Origin: Actinomadura hibisca NBRC 15177
GTDB taxonomy: Bacteria > Actinomycetota > Actinomycetes > Streptosporangiales > Streptosporangiaceae
Length of the DNA stretch: 64,000 bases
Assembly (NCBI RefSeq): GCF_001552635.1
Contig: NZ_BCRO01000039.1
Span: forward strand, 1-64,000
Direction: 5' to 3'
Shown: piece by piece, positions 15,996-23,273 of the stretch
Numbering within the stretch: position 1 is the first letter of the stretch
Layout: each line of letters begins with the position of its first letter
Notes under the pieces: generated by a model
What the model was told of the DNA's origin: nothing
The model's database searches: none
Seen by the model: the letters and a program-made list of their open reading frames with translations, nothing else
Made by a program: the position numbers and the translations under genes

Positions 15996-18286
15996 GCACG
16001 GGCAACCCCTACCGTTCGGCCGGCCGCCCGGTCTCCGGCTCCCATTTCATCGAACGTCCGGAGCTGACCGAGCGGATCGAGGCGGTCTGGCAGGACCCCG
16101 GCCGTCCCTCCAACCTGTCCTTGCTGGGCCACCGGGGCACCGGCCGCACGAGCCTGATCGAACACGCCATGGGCAAGGCGAACCGCGATGACCTGGGCAT
16201 CATCCGTCTCGCGACGGGCCGCTACGACACCGGCATGGACGTGTTCCGGTCGATGATCCACCAGGCCGTCATGCGGTTCGCGCCGCTTGCCGGACTCGAC
16301 GGCCCGTGCCGAGAGGCGCTCGCCGCACATGACTGGTACGACCTGGACCACGCGGCCCGGACCTTCTTCCAGAAGGTGAACGAGCTGGACTTCTCGCTGC
16401 TGTACGTCCTGGACGACTTCGACCGCGCAGCCCGGGTGATGACGCGGCTGGCGGAGTTCCAACTCCTGCTGGACCTGGCCGCCGACAACGATTTCTCAGT
16501 GGGCCTGGTGACAGTCTCGCGCCGTCCGGTCGGCGAGATAGAGATCGACGCCGTCACCGGTTCGGTCCTCGAAGGGGTCATGGGGACGCCCCGCCACATT
16601 GGCATGTTCACCCCTGAGCAGACCGACCAGATGCTGGCCTGGGCGAAGGACCAAGACCTCGCGTCGGTGCGTCAGGAGATCATGGCGCGGTCGGGCCCGC
16701 ACCCTCATCTGCTGCGCATGTTGTGCGAGCAGGTCGTCGAGGTGCAGCAGGCCACGGGCCGTCTGGACGTGGACGAGGCGTACGCGAAGGTGGCGACGTC
16801 GTTCCAGGCTCACTTCGCGAAGCTGGCGCAGAGCATCGACCTGGACTGGCCGTCCGGCGGCTTGGACGCGCTGCGCGCGCTGGCGGCCGGGAGCGGGAGC
16901 ATCGTCCTGACGCCGGAGCTGAACCGCCTGATCAACATGGGTGTGGTGACGCAGGACAGTGATGGCCTGCGCCTGTTCGCACCAGAGTTCGCGTCCTACA
17001 TCCAGACGACGGTGGGCAGCGCGACCTCTGCTGCGCGGACAGCGCCACCCGCGCCCGCGCCCCCGGCCGTCAAGGGCGACCACCGATGCGTGGTCCTGGC
17101 GGTGGCGACCGAGTGGAAGTCGAAGCACGGCGGCCTGAGCACCTTCAACCGGCAGCTCTGCAAGGCGCTGGCGGCTGAGGGGGCGAAGGTGTTCTGCATG
17201 GTGCTGGACGCCACTCCCGATGAGGTGGCTGACGCGGCCGCAGTGAACGTGACCCTCTGCTGGAGTGAACCGGTTCCGGGTGCTGAAGGGGTGAGCAGCC
17301 TGTTCCGCCGTCCCGACTTGGAGGGTCTGACGCCGGACCTGGTGATAGGCCACGGCCGCATCACCGGCCCGGCCGCGTTCGTCCAGGCGGAGGACCACTT
17401 TCCGGATGCTCGGCGGCTGCACTTCGTGCACATGGCCCCCGACGAGATCGAGTGGCACAAGCTGGGCGAGGAGCGGAAGGACGACGCCGCCGAGACCGTC
17501 GAGACACGGATGCGGATCGAAACGAAGCTGGGGCGGACGTCATATCGTGCCGTGGCGGTGGGGCCCCGGCTACACGGACGGGTTCGCGGTTACCTGACGG
17601 ACAACGACGATCCCGATCCGTTGCGCTTCGATCCCGGGTTCGATCTGGAGGATGCGCGGAAGCGCCGTCACCCCAACGGCAGTCCCTTGAAGATCCTGCT
17701 GGTGGGACGCACCGAGGACAGCGACCTCAAGGGCGTGGGCCTGGCGGCCGAGGCGGCGGGCAAGGTAGCCGAGTGGCGGCACGCGGCGGGTCGGCTCCCC
17801 ATCGAGCTGGTTGTCCGGGGCATCCCGGCCGACAAGGCGGCCGAACAGTACGACCAGTTGTGCAAATGGGCGAACAACTCCCGCCTCAACATCGTGCCGC
17901 GTCTCTACACGTCCGACACCGAGCGGCTGGCCGATGATCTGAAGCAGGCCGCGCTGGTGGTGATGCCGTCGAAGGCGGAGGGGTTCGGGCTGGTCGGGCT
18001 GGAGGCAATCATCGCGGGGACGCCGGTGCTGGTCAGCGACCAGAGCGGCTTGGGTGAACTGCTGGCCGAGCTGTTCCGGGACCGCCCGGATAAGATTGCC
18101 GATCTGGTCGTGCCGGTGGCCAAGGAGAACAAGGTGGACGTGGAAGTGTGGGCGCGTGCGATGGACGGCGTCCTGCGCTACGTGAAGCCCGCTTTCACGA
18201 AAGCGGAGGAGTTGCGCCGCGAACTGGCTGCTCAGAACACCTGGTCGGCGTCGGCGGCGGCTTTGTTGAAGGACCTGGAGCTCTGA
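15992..18286 (+). CDS. ATPase-glycosyltransferase (GT4-type) fusion, 764 aa
   Basis: The N-terminal half (about 1-345) is an ATPase homologous to the last domain of the upstream protein: both open NP(F/Y)R...GRPV...F.R.EL..R..AV. Its P-loop is GHRGTGRTS with Arg52 where Lys is expected; Walker B is LLYVLDDFD. The C-terminal half (about 362-764) is a GT-B fold glycosyltransferase: GGLSTFNRQLCKALAAEGAKV at the start of the first Rossmann lobe, KILLVGRTEDSDLKG opening the second, and the E-x7-E motif in SKAEGFGLVGLEAIIAGTPVLVS typical of GT4/GT1 group enzymes. The ATG overlaps the NACHT stop, so the two are co-translated. The acceptor and sugar are unknown. The fusion suggests NACHT-controlled glycosylation (inference). 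Confidence 0.85.
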   Translation: MSTGNPYRSAGRPVSGSHFIERPELTERIEAVWQDPGRPSNLSLLGHRGTGRTSLIEHAMGKANRDDLGIIRLATGRYDTGMDVFRSMIHQAVMRFAPLAGLDGPCREALAAHDWYDLDHAARTFFQKVNELDFSLLYVLDDFDRAARVMTRLAEFQLLLDLAADNDFSVGLVTVSRRPVGEIEIDAVTGSVLEGVMGTPRHIGMFTPEQTDQMLAWAKDQDLASVRQEIMARSGPHPHLLRMLCEQVVEVQQATGRLDVDEAYAKVATSFQAHFAKLAQSIDLDWPSGGLDALRALAAGSGSIVLTPELNRLINMGVVTQDSDGLRLFAPEFASYIQTTVGSATSAARTAPPAPAPPAVKGDHRCVVLAVATEWKSKHGGLSTFNRQLCKALAAEGAKVFCMVLDATPDEVADAAAVNVTLCWSEPVPGAEGVSSLFRRPDLEGLTPDLVIGHGRITGPAAFVQAEDHFPDARRLHFVHMAPDEIEWHKLGEERKDDAAETVETRMRIETKLGRTSYRAVAVGPRLHGRVRGYLTDNDDPDPLRFDPGFDLEDARKRRHPNGSPLKILLVGRTEDSDLKGVGLAAEAAGKVAEWRHAAGRLPIELVVRGIPADKAAEQYDQLCKWANNSRLNIVPRLYTSDTERLADDLKQAALVVMPSKAEGFGLVGLEAIIAGTPVLVSDQSGLGELLAELFRDRPDKIADLVVPVAKENKVDVEVWARAMDGVLRYVKPAFTKAEELRRELAAQNTWSASAAALLKDLEL

Positions 18287-18299
18287 CAGCGCCCCACCA

Positions 18300-18584
18300 T
18301 CACAGCGGCTTTGCCGTCAGCCGCGCGGCTGCGTGCTGAACGGCGTCCGCGTCCGCGCTGGCCAGGCATTCCAGCAGCCCATCGGCCGAGGACGCGCTGA
18401 TCACGGCAGACCCGGTCGCGCGCACGGTGACGCGGCCGTGCGGTCCTCAAGCCCGAGGATTCTCGATAAGGACGAACGGGGACTCCTCGCGCACGTCCAC
18501 CAGGCTGCGCAAGCTGGGGGAGTGGCGGATGGAGTGCGCGAGATCAAGCATGGCGGCCGTTCGCGATCGTTCCTCGTCAGTCAC
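18300..18584 (-). pseudogene. small gene interrupted by an in-frame TGA (45 + 48 codons)
   Basis: From GTG 18584, inside the stop of the ATP-binding gene, the frame codes 45 residues ending VREESPFVLIENPRA, meets TGA at 18447-18449, and continues in the same frame for 48 residues (GPHGRVTVRATGSAV onward) to TGA at 18300. The second half looks protein-like: Ala-rich helices, no further stops, and no ribosome site of its own. The simplest reading is a nonsense mutation (for example CGA to TGA) in a gene of about 94 codons. Readthrough or selenocysteine insertion is possible because selC is nearby and a hairpin follows the TGA. I do not recognise the family. Confidence 0.55.
18421..18449 (-). 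other. TGA codon followed by a 7-bp hairpin
   Basis: Four bases after the in-frame TGA, CGCACGG and CCGTGCG pair perfectly around the loop CCGCGTCA. Bacterial selenocysteine insertion elements are hairpins just downstream of UGA, usually further away and with a GU in a small loop, so this match is only suggestive. GC-rich DNA makes such stems common. Confidence 0.25.
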
Positions 18585-19002
18585 GGAGGACCGCCCATAC
18601 GCACTTGCCGCCGGACGCGAGGGGGTTGGTGCCCCAGGTAGCGGCGAGGGCGGCGACGATCGCCATGCCGCGTCCGGAGTTGCTGCTGAGGTCGAGCGGC
18701 TGGACGATGGGCGGCTCCGGCGAGTTGTCCCACACCTCGATGACGGGCCCGGCTTCGGAGAGGTAGAGGCGGATGACGCCGCCGTTGCGCGTGTGCGTGA
18801 CCACGTTGGCGACCAGCTCGGACGCGATGGTGCACGCGTCATCCGTCGCATTTTCGGCGAATCCCTGCGTCTTACACCATTTCGCTACAAATGCGCGGCA
18901 CTTCTGCGCTTCCTCGGGCCGGGGAGCGATCATGCGTGACGATGTGCCGCCCACCTTGTGAACGGCGAGGACTTCCGGTGCTTTGCGAACGTCATCAAGC
19001 AC
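18577..19002 (-). CDS. anti-sigma-type ATP-binding protein (HATPase_c), 141 aa
   Basis: GHKL-fold ATP-binding protein of the RsbW/SpoIIAB-like class abundant in actinomycetes. It shows the N box ACTIASELVANVVTHT, the shortened G1 region VIEVWDNSPEPP and the G2 region SGRGMAIVAALAATWG. The GTG at 19002 gives an N-terminal MLDDVRKAPEVLAVHK; a later start at MIAPRPEE (18933) is also possible. Its 5' end is inside the 80-bp repeat copied at 24021-24100. It overlaps the interrupted small gene downstream. The partner sigma or anti-sigma factor is not in the window. Confidence 0.85.
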   Translation of the reverse strand: MLDDVRKAPEVLAVHKVGGTSSRMIAPRPEEAQKCRAFVAKWCKTQGFAENATDDACTIASELVANVVTHTRNGGVIRLYLSEAGPVIEVWDNSPEPPIVQPLDLSSNSGRGMAIVAALAATWGTNPLASGGKCVWAVLRD

Positions 19003-19033
19003 CCGTAGTGGGGCTGCTTGCCTCGCCTGCGCG
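18954..19033. repeat. 80-bp direct repeat, copy A
   Basis: This stretch covers the first 49 bases of the ATP-binding gene and 31 bases upstream of it. It matches 24021-24100 at 75 of 80 positions in the same orientation, with an offset of exactly 5067 bp. Similarity ends abruptly on both sides. Confidence 0.9.
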
Positions 19034-19117
19034 TACTCCCTGATCTGGAACTCGACGATGACCCAAGAGTCGTAGGAAGAGCGAGAGCATCTCCATATAA
19101 GGACCGCCGTGTGGCCG

Positions 19118-19984
19118 TCACTGTTCGGTATGGGCGCGGATGCGGTCGATGACGAGCGGGGCGAGGCGGGCGTGGACGGGGTCGCGGTCGGCAGCCTGGA
19201 GGATCATCGCGGCGACAGTGAGTTCGGCCAAGCGCGCTTCGGGACGCTCAAGGATGTGGACGAGCGTGGTGCGAAGGTGGGCGGCGGCCTTGGGCGCGGT
19301 GAGGGTGTAAGCGTGCAGGTGGGCGGCGTCGAAGCCGTAGGGGGCGGGGCCGAAGCCTTCCCAGTCTAAAAGGACGAGGTCGGGTGCGGTGAGGTTGGCC
19401 CAGTGCAGGTCGCCGTGGGCGAGGCTCCAGCGGCGGACGGTGGTGTCGATGTCACTGGTGTCGATCCCGGCCGCGCCGAGGTAACGGGGGATGGCGCGAT
19501 GGATGTAGTCCTGGGTGACGACGGGTGCGCGTCCGGGCGGCAGGGGGAGTGCGCCGATCGTGTCGATGGCACGGCGTAGTCGTGTCCACCAGACGGCGGA
19601 CAAGACGGTCTCCTCGGGCAGGGCGGGGTTATCGGAGCAGGTGGCCGTCGCGACATATTCGCTGAGTTCGGCGCGGTAGGCGAACCCGTCCCGTGTCCAG
19701 TCGATGCGGGCGAGCAGGCAGGGGTGAGGCACGTCGGCGGGCAGGATGGTGTTGGCCTGCTCGGTGCCGGTCCACAGCTTGCCGCCTTGCTTGCCGTCGG
19801 GGCTTTGCAAGATGCGAAGCCAGGCGGGGTAGGCCTGGGTGGCGACGGGACCACCGAGTGTCCGGCCGCTGTGCCCCCAGGCGCGCGGCGTAGTGGAGGC
19901 GGTGGCCTTCAGTTGTGCGGCAGCCCGGTTGAAAGCGCGGTGCATGCGCTCGCGGACGGCTTGGTCAGTGGGCTCGGAGAACAC
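19118..19984 (-). CDS. APH-fold phosphotransferase (kinase-like), 288 aa
   Basis: Aminoglycoside-phosphotransferase/choline-kinase fold enzyme. SLAHGDLHWANL is the catalytic loop (HGDxxxxN) and LVLLDWEGFG the metal-binding motif. The N-terminal lobe is poorly conserved (WLRILQSPDGK may hold the ATP lysine). It starts at GTG 19984, overlapping the reductase gene by 20 bases; ATG 19945 is an alternative. It is last in the peptide-JmjC-reductase operon, so its substrate may be the modified peptide or a small molecule of that pathway rather than an antibiotic (inference). Confidence 0.8.
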   Translation of the reverse strand: MFSEPTDQAVRERMHRAFNRAAAQLKATASTTPRAWGHSGRTLGGPVATQAYPAWLRILQSPDGKQGGKLWTGTEQANTILPADVPHPCLLARIDWTRDGFAYRAELSEYVATATCSDNPALPEETVLSAVWWTRLRRAIDTIGALPLPPGRAPVVTQDYIHRAIPRYLGAAGIDTSDIDTTVRRWSLAHGDLHWANLTAPDLVLLDWEGFGPAPYGFDAAHLHAYTLTAPKAAAHLRTTLVHILERPEARLAELTVAAMILQAADRDPVHARLAPLVIDRIRAHTEQ

Positions 19985-20876
19985 GGCAGACGGCTTCCAG
20001 ATGCTCAGGTGACAAGGGCGGCTGAGCGAACGCGCTGAGGGCTTCGTTCCAGTGTGCCGCAGTCGAGGCGGACAGGAACGCACCTGTGAGACCTGGGGTG
20101 GAACCCACGACCGCGAGCGCGGCTTGGACCGGGGACAAGCGCGCGTCGATCGCAGCGGCGAGTTCGCCGTTGACCATGCCGACGAGTTCGCCGCCGTGCA
20201 GAGGCGCTGACGCCCACACCTCCAGACCCACTTGTTCGGCGTGGATGATGGGACCGCGGCCGTGCAGGGCCTCGGCTGTCGCTCTTAGCTGGACGAGGTT
20301 GACCGGAAACTGGACGGCGCGCAGGTGGATGCCGGAGCCGCCCGCGGCGGCCCGTGCTGCGGTGATCAGGTCGGTGATGGTGAAGGCGCGGCTGGACAGC
20401 CCGATCCAGGTGGCGACTCCATAGCCGGTGATGTGGCCGGCGTGGGCGGCCTGCTCGAACACCTCGAATGATGCGGTGAGCCGGGTGAGCAGCTGCGCGC
20501 GGTCGCCGTTGGCGTGGTGCTCGGGGTTGTGCAGGTACACCAGGTCCAGACGTTCGCGGCAGAGCTCGGCGCGGTTGGCGGCGAGCTGGTGGACGATGTA
20601 GCGCGGGCTGATGCAGTGGCGCCGGGCGGCCTCGTGGGCGGTGATGGCGTTGGCCTTGCGGGCGTCCTCGGCTTGGGCGGTCGTCATGTGGCCGATCTTG
20701 GTTGTCACACGCACGTCGGGGTGGTGACGCAGCAGCGGGCCGAGCTGGCGTTGGGCGGTCCCGGCCGCGTAGACGGGGGCGGTGTCGATGACGCCGACGC
20801 CTGCCGTGACGGCCGCCTGTGCTGCGGCCGTCACGTCACGGCAGCGGTAGGTGCCCAAACCGAGCTGCGCGGTCAC
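19965..20876 (-). CDS. aldo/keto reductase, 303 aa
   Basis: NAD(P)H-dependent aldo/keto reductase. The start VTAQLGLGTYRCRDV is followed by the catalytic residues in IDTAPVYAAG (Asp, Tyr), TTKIGH (Lys) and LVYLHNPEHH (His). The GTG at 20876 overlaps the JmjC stop as GTGA, so translation is coupled. The rest of the barrel is recognisable (GYGVATWIGL, VQFPVNLVQL). In this operon it could reduce a carbonyl on a peptide or intermediate; nothing in the sequence proves the substrate. Confidence 0.87.
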   Translation of the reverse strand: MTAQLGLGTYRCRDVTAAAQAAVTAGVGVIDTAPVYAAGTAQRQLGPLLRHHPDVRVTTKIGHMTTAQAEDARKANAITAHEAARRHCISPRYIVHQLAANRAELCRERLDLVYLHNPEHHANGDRAQLLTRLTASFEVFEQAAHAGHITGYGVATWIGLSSRAFTITDLITAARAAAGGSGIHLRAVQFPVNLVQLRATAEALHGRGPIIHAEQVGLEVWASAPLHGGELVGMVNGELAAAIDARLSPVQAALAVVGSTPGLTGAFLSASTAAHWNEALSAFAQPPLSPEHLEAVCRVLRAH

Positions 20877-22060
20877 GGCGCTTCCACCGCGAGCACGCCG
20901 CCCTTCAACAGCAGGTCCACGATGATGCCCGCCTGCCGCACGGTGATGCCACTGGAAGCGGCGAGTTCGCCGAGGACGTGAGGCCGCCCGGTGAGGATCT
21001 GCTCCAGCAGAGGACGGACGCGCATGTCGAAGGTCCATCGCTGGCCGACGGCCTCAAGGATCACCGTTTGATCGCCGTGGCGAAGGGCCGCTCGTGATGC
21101 GGTCAGCTTCACCGTGAGGCTCGGCTCAGCGGACCGCTGGTCGTTAACGGCGTGGGGTAGTGAGAAGCCTCCTCGTGTTCTGTGCGCGGCGTCCCGCGCC
21201 GACAGGTAGGCGGCGATGACGTCCGGCGCGGCCAGGCGATCGGCCAGGAGTTTGGTCATCTCGTCTCGCCACGCGCCCTGCTGGGTTTCGTCGGCGAAAC
21301 GGGGGAGATCGGCTCGGAGGGCGTCGTTGACGCGTAGGTCGTCGACCAGCCAGGACAGCAGGTCCACGCCGCTATGCGTGCCCAAGCCGCAGGTGAGGTG
21401 CAGAGAAGGCTCGCCGGTGGAGGCCGCGGCGGCGTGCCACCAGCCCCGCGGCACGTGCAGGGCGTCCCCGGCGCGTAGGACGAAATCCTCGATCGGCTGG
21501 GAGGGGGCCTCCTCGTCGAAGGCGACGTCGCGGTAGAGGGGAGCGGTCCGGGTGGGGCCATAGATCCGCCACCGCTTGGCACCGGCAATCTGCAGGACGA
21601 TGACGTCGTGGTCGTCCCAGTGGACGCCGAAGCCTTCCTGAGCCGTCCATGAGGCGTAGACGTTGACCTGTACGCCGGTACGCAGGTGCTGCTCCATGCG
21701 GCCGACCATGTCGCGGATGGGTGGGTGCATCTCCTCGACCGCGTCCAGCACCAGCGTCGCGCCGTCACGGAGTTGCGCAGCCACCAGGTGCGGCAGCGGG
21801 GCGTTCCAGCTCGCCATGCGCCGATAGATGCGCTGTTCGCTGTAGGTCTCTGGCGGTATGACCTCGCCGCCTCGCGACAAGCGCAGGCGCGGCGGCTCCA
21901 GCCGGTGGGTGTTGAGGAGTTCGTTCAGTGCCGGCCAGGTGAGCAGATCGGCGAAGCGGTCGCGCTCGGAGTCGGGGGCGACGAACCGGCGCTGGGTGCG
22001 GCCCAGGTCCTGGGCGAGGAAGTTCTCCCCGCCCAAGACCCGGTCGATCACATCGATCAT
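20873..22060 (-). CDS. JmjC-domain 2-oxoglutarate oxygenase (RoxA/YcfD-like), 395 aa
   Basis: The protein resembles the JmjC ribosomal-oxygenase group (YcfD, MINA53, NO66), which hydroxylate side chains in proteins. Iron ligands are visible: His147 and Asp149 in GVHWDDHD and His209 in RGWWHA; KRWRIYGP carries the Lys/Arg expected near 2-oxoglutarate. A C-terminal winged-helix-like part (about 335-395, LGELAASSGITVRQAGIIVDLLLKGG) is also typical. The ATG at 22060 lies 9 bases after the peptide gene stop. An adjacent 40-residue peptide gene suggests the peptide is the substrate (inference); a ribosomal protein is the alternative. Confidence 0.85.
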   Translation of the reverse strand: MIDVIDRVLGGENFLAQDLGRTQRRFVAPDSERDRFADLLTWPALNELLNTHRLEPPRLRLSRGGEVIPPETYSEQRIYRRMASWNAPLPHLVAAQLRDGATLVLDAVEEMHPPIRDMVGRMEQHLRTGVQVNVYASWTAQEGFGVHWDDHDVIVLQIAGAKRWRIYGPTRTAPLYRDVAFDEEAPSQPIEDFVLRAGDALHVPRGWWHAAAASTGEPSLHLTCGLGTHSGVDLLSWLVDDLRVNDALRADLPRFADETQQGAWRDEMTKLLADRLAAPDVIAAYLSARDAAHRTRGGFSLPHAVNDQRSAEPSLTVKLTASRAALRHGDQTVILEAVGQRWTFDMRVRPLLEQILTGRPHVLGELAASSGITVRQAGIIVDLLLKGGVLAVEAP

Positions 22061-22069
22061 GATCGGTGA

Positions 22070-22192
22070 TCAGCCGTCGTTGAGGTCGGACTTGCCGCTG
22101 CCACCGCCGTCGGACGGCTGGGACGCGCGGCCGCGCGCCGCCACGATCGTCTCCACGGCCACCACCAGGCCCTCGTCGGCGTTCTCGCCCAT
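22070..22192 (-). CDS. 40-residue peptide, candidate substrate of the JmjC oxygenase
   Basis: A small gene with ATG at 22192 and a GGGAG site seven bases upstream, ending 9 bases before the JmjC gene. The N-terminal half, MGENADEGLVVAVETIVAAR, is an acidic amphipathic helix of leader type; the C-terminal half, from RGRASQPSD to SGKSDLNDG, is Gly/Ser/Asp-rich and flexible. The layout, a short acidic leader plus a polar core placed first in an operon of an oxygenase, reductase and kinase, is that of a ribosomally made modified peptide. There is no Cys and no GG protease site. I do not recognise a named family. Confidence 0.65.
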   Translation of the reverse strand: MGENADEGLVVAVETIVAARGRASQPSDGGGSGKSDLNDG

Positions 22193-22400
22193 GACATGAC
22201 TCCCTTCGTTCGCCCCTGCTCGATGCGGAGGCGATGGCAGCACGATGCGCGGCTTGGAGCGACTCGGGAAGTGAACGATGCCGTGGCGCAGACCTGTGGA
22301 ATGAGTCCACGGCCTGATGTAACCGGCTGCTCCTGCGAGAGCGGCCCCGGTGGGCTAACCTCGCCGCGGGGGACGACTCGTCCGATGGGAAGCCAGCGAC
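22193..22400. promoter_or_regulatory. divergent promoter region of the peptide operon and HTH-SLOG gene
   Basis: This 208-bp gap separates the two divergent transcripts. It holds an inverted repeat, GTGGA-ATGAG-TCCAC (22296-22310), that could be an operator, plausibly for the HTH-SLOG protein encoded next to it. Promoter hexamers are not convincing by eye. Confidence 0.4.
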
Positions 22401-23273
22401 GTGACCAGGCGCAAGGTTTTCGATGCTGGAACGGTGCCCGAGGGATTCTGGCGTCGCGAAGACGTCCAGGATGCGCTCGGTCGGCGCGATGTCGGGCGTC
22501 TGTTCACGATCTTCCTGACGGCCTTTCCCAACTGCACCCAGACACAGTTGGCGTTGCTCGTCCAACACGACCGTTCTGACATCTCCAATTGGGTGCGTGG
22601 TGCACGGCAGGGGCGCGTCTCCGACATCGAGGTCCTCGCCCGCATCGCCGATGGGCTCTGCCTTCCCGACCACGCCCGGCTCTTACTGGGACTCGCGCCC
22701 GCCAGTTCACCCATCGCAGGAACGACACCGGCAGGTTCCCCACAGCGCGCCGAGGGAGTCCGCGGTGGTGAGCGGGTGCCGTGCGTTGCCATCTCCGGTA
22801 GCCGAGCGCCCGATACCGATGCGACCGTGATTGATGCGGCCGTTGGCTGCCTTGCGCGCCTGGCGCTGCGACGTGGCTACAAGATCGTTCACGGGCCGGT
22901 GGGCGTCGGTATCGAGGTCGTCACCTATCTCGCCGACCACTACCGACCGCCCGGCATCGCGTTCGCCCACGGCCTGTTCGGACACCGGAACGTGGTCCAG
23001 AACGCAGGCTTCGTCCTGGTGGTCGGTGGCGGCACCGGTACCCAGATTGAGATCGACCTCGCGCTGACGATGGGCAAGAGGGTCCTGCCACTACCAGCCA
23101 GCGGGGGCTCGGCAAGACGCTTCTACCGCCAAGCCCGCGACGATATGCGACTGCGAGCGTGGCTGACCGACGACGACTTCGCCGAGTTGGACGCACGAGA
23201 CGACCCGGCGGAGAGCTTCGCTCAGACGACCGAACGACTTATCACCTTGCATCACGGAGGCCCCGATGACTGA
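22401..23273 (+). CDS. HTH-SLOG domain protein, 290 aa
   Basis: The N-terminal part (about 15-100) contains an XRE-like helix-turn-helix (TQTQLALLVQHDRSDISNWV). After a Pro/Ala linker, residues about 127-270 form a Rossmann-like SLOG/LOG-type nucleotide-binding domain: CVAISGSRAPD at the start and VLVVGGGTGTQIEIDLALTM with the GGGTGT-x-x-E signature. SLOG domains sense or process nucleotides such as ADP-ribose derivatives. The GTG at 22401 has GGGAAG upstream. It overlaps the reductase gene by 8 bp. Inference: a nucleotide-responsive regulator or sensor with a paired enzyme. Confidence 0.78.
   Translation: MTRRKVFDAGTVPEGFWRREDVQDALGRRDVGRLFTIFLTAFPNCTQTQLALLVQHDRSDISNWVRGARQGRVSDIEVLARIADGLCLPDHARLLLGLAPASSPIAGTTPAGSPQRAEGVRGGERVPCVAISGSRAPDTDATVIDAAVGCLARLALRRGYKIVHGPVGVGIEVVTYLADHYRPPGIAFAHGLFGHRNVVQNAGFVLVVGGGTGTQIEIDLALTMGKRVLPLPASGGSARRFYRQARDDMRLRAWLTDDDFAELDARDDPAESFAQTTERLITLHHGGPDD

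Noticed and set aside
11892..18286. Known anti-phage Avs or CBASS/Thoeris assignment for the NACHT operon
   Set aside because: No nuclease, TIR, cyclase or NADase effector motif is visible; the second gene is a glycosyltransferase fusion, so a named system cannot be claimed.
18232..18450. 72-codon minus-strand frame past the GT fusion gene
   Set aside because: It is out of frame with the interrupted small gene and overlaps the end of the glycosyltransferase; no ribosome site or protein-like pattern.
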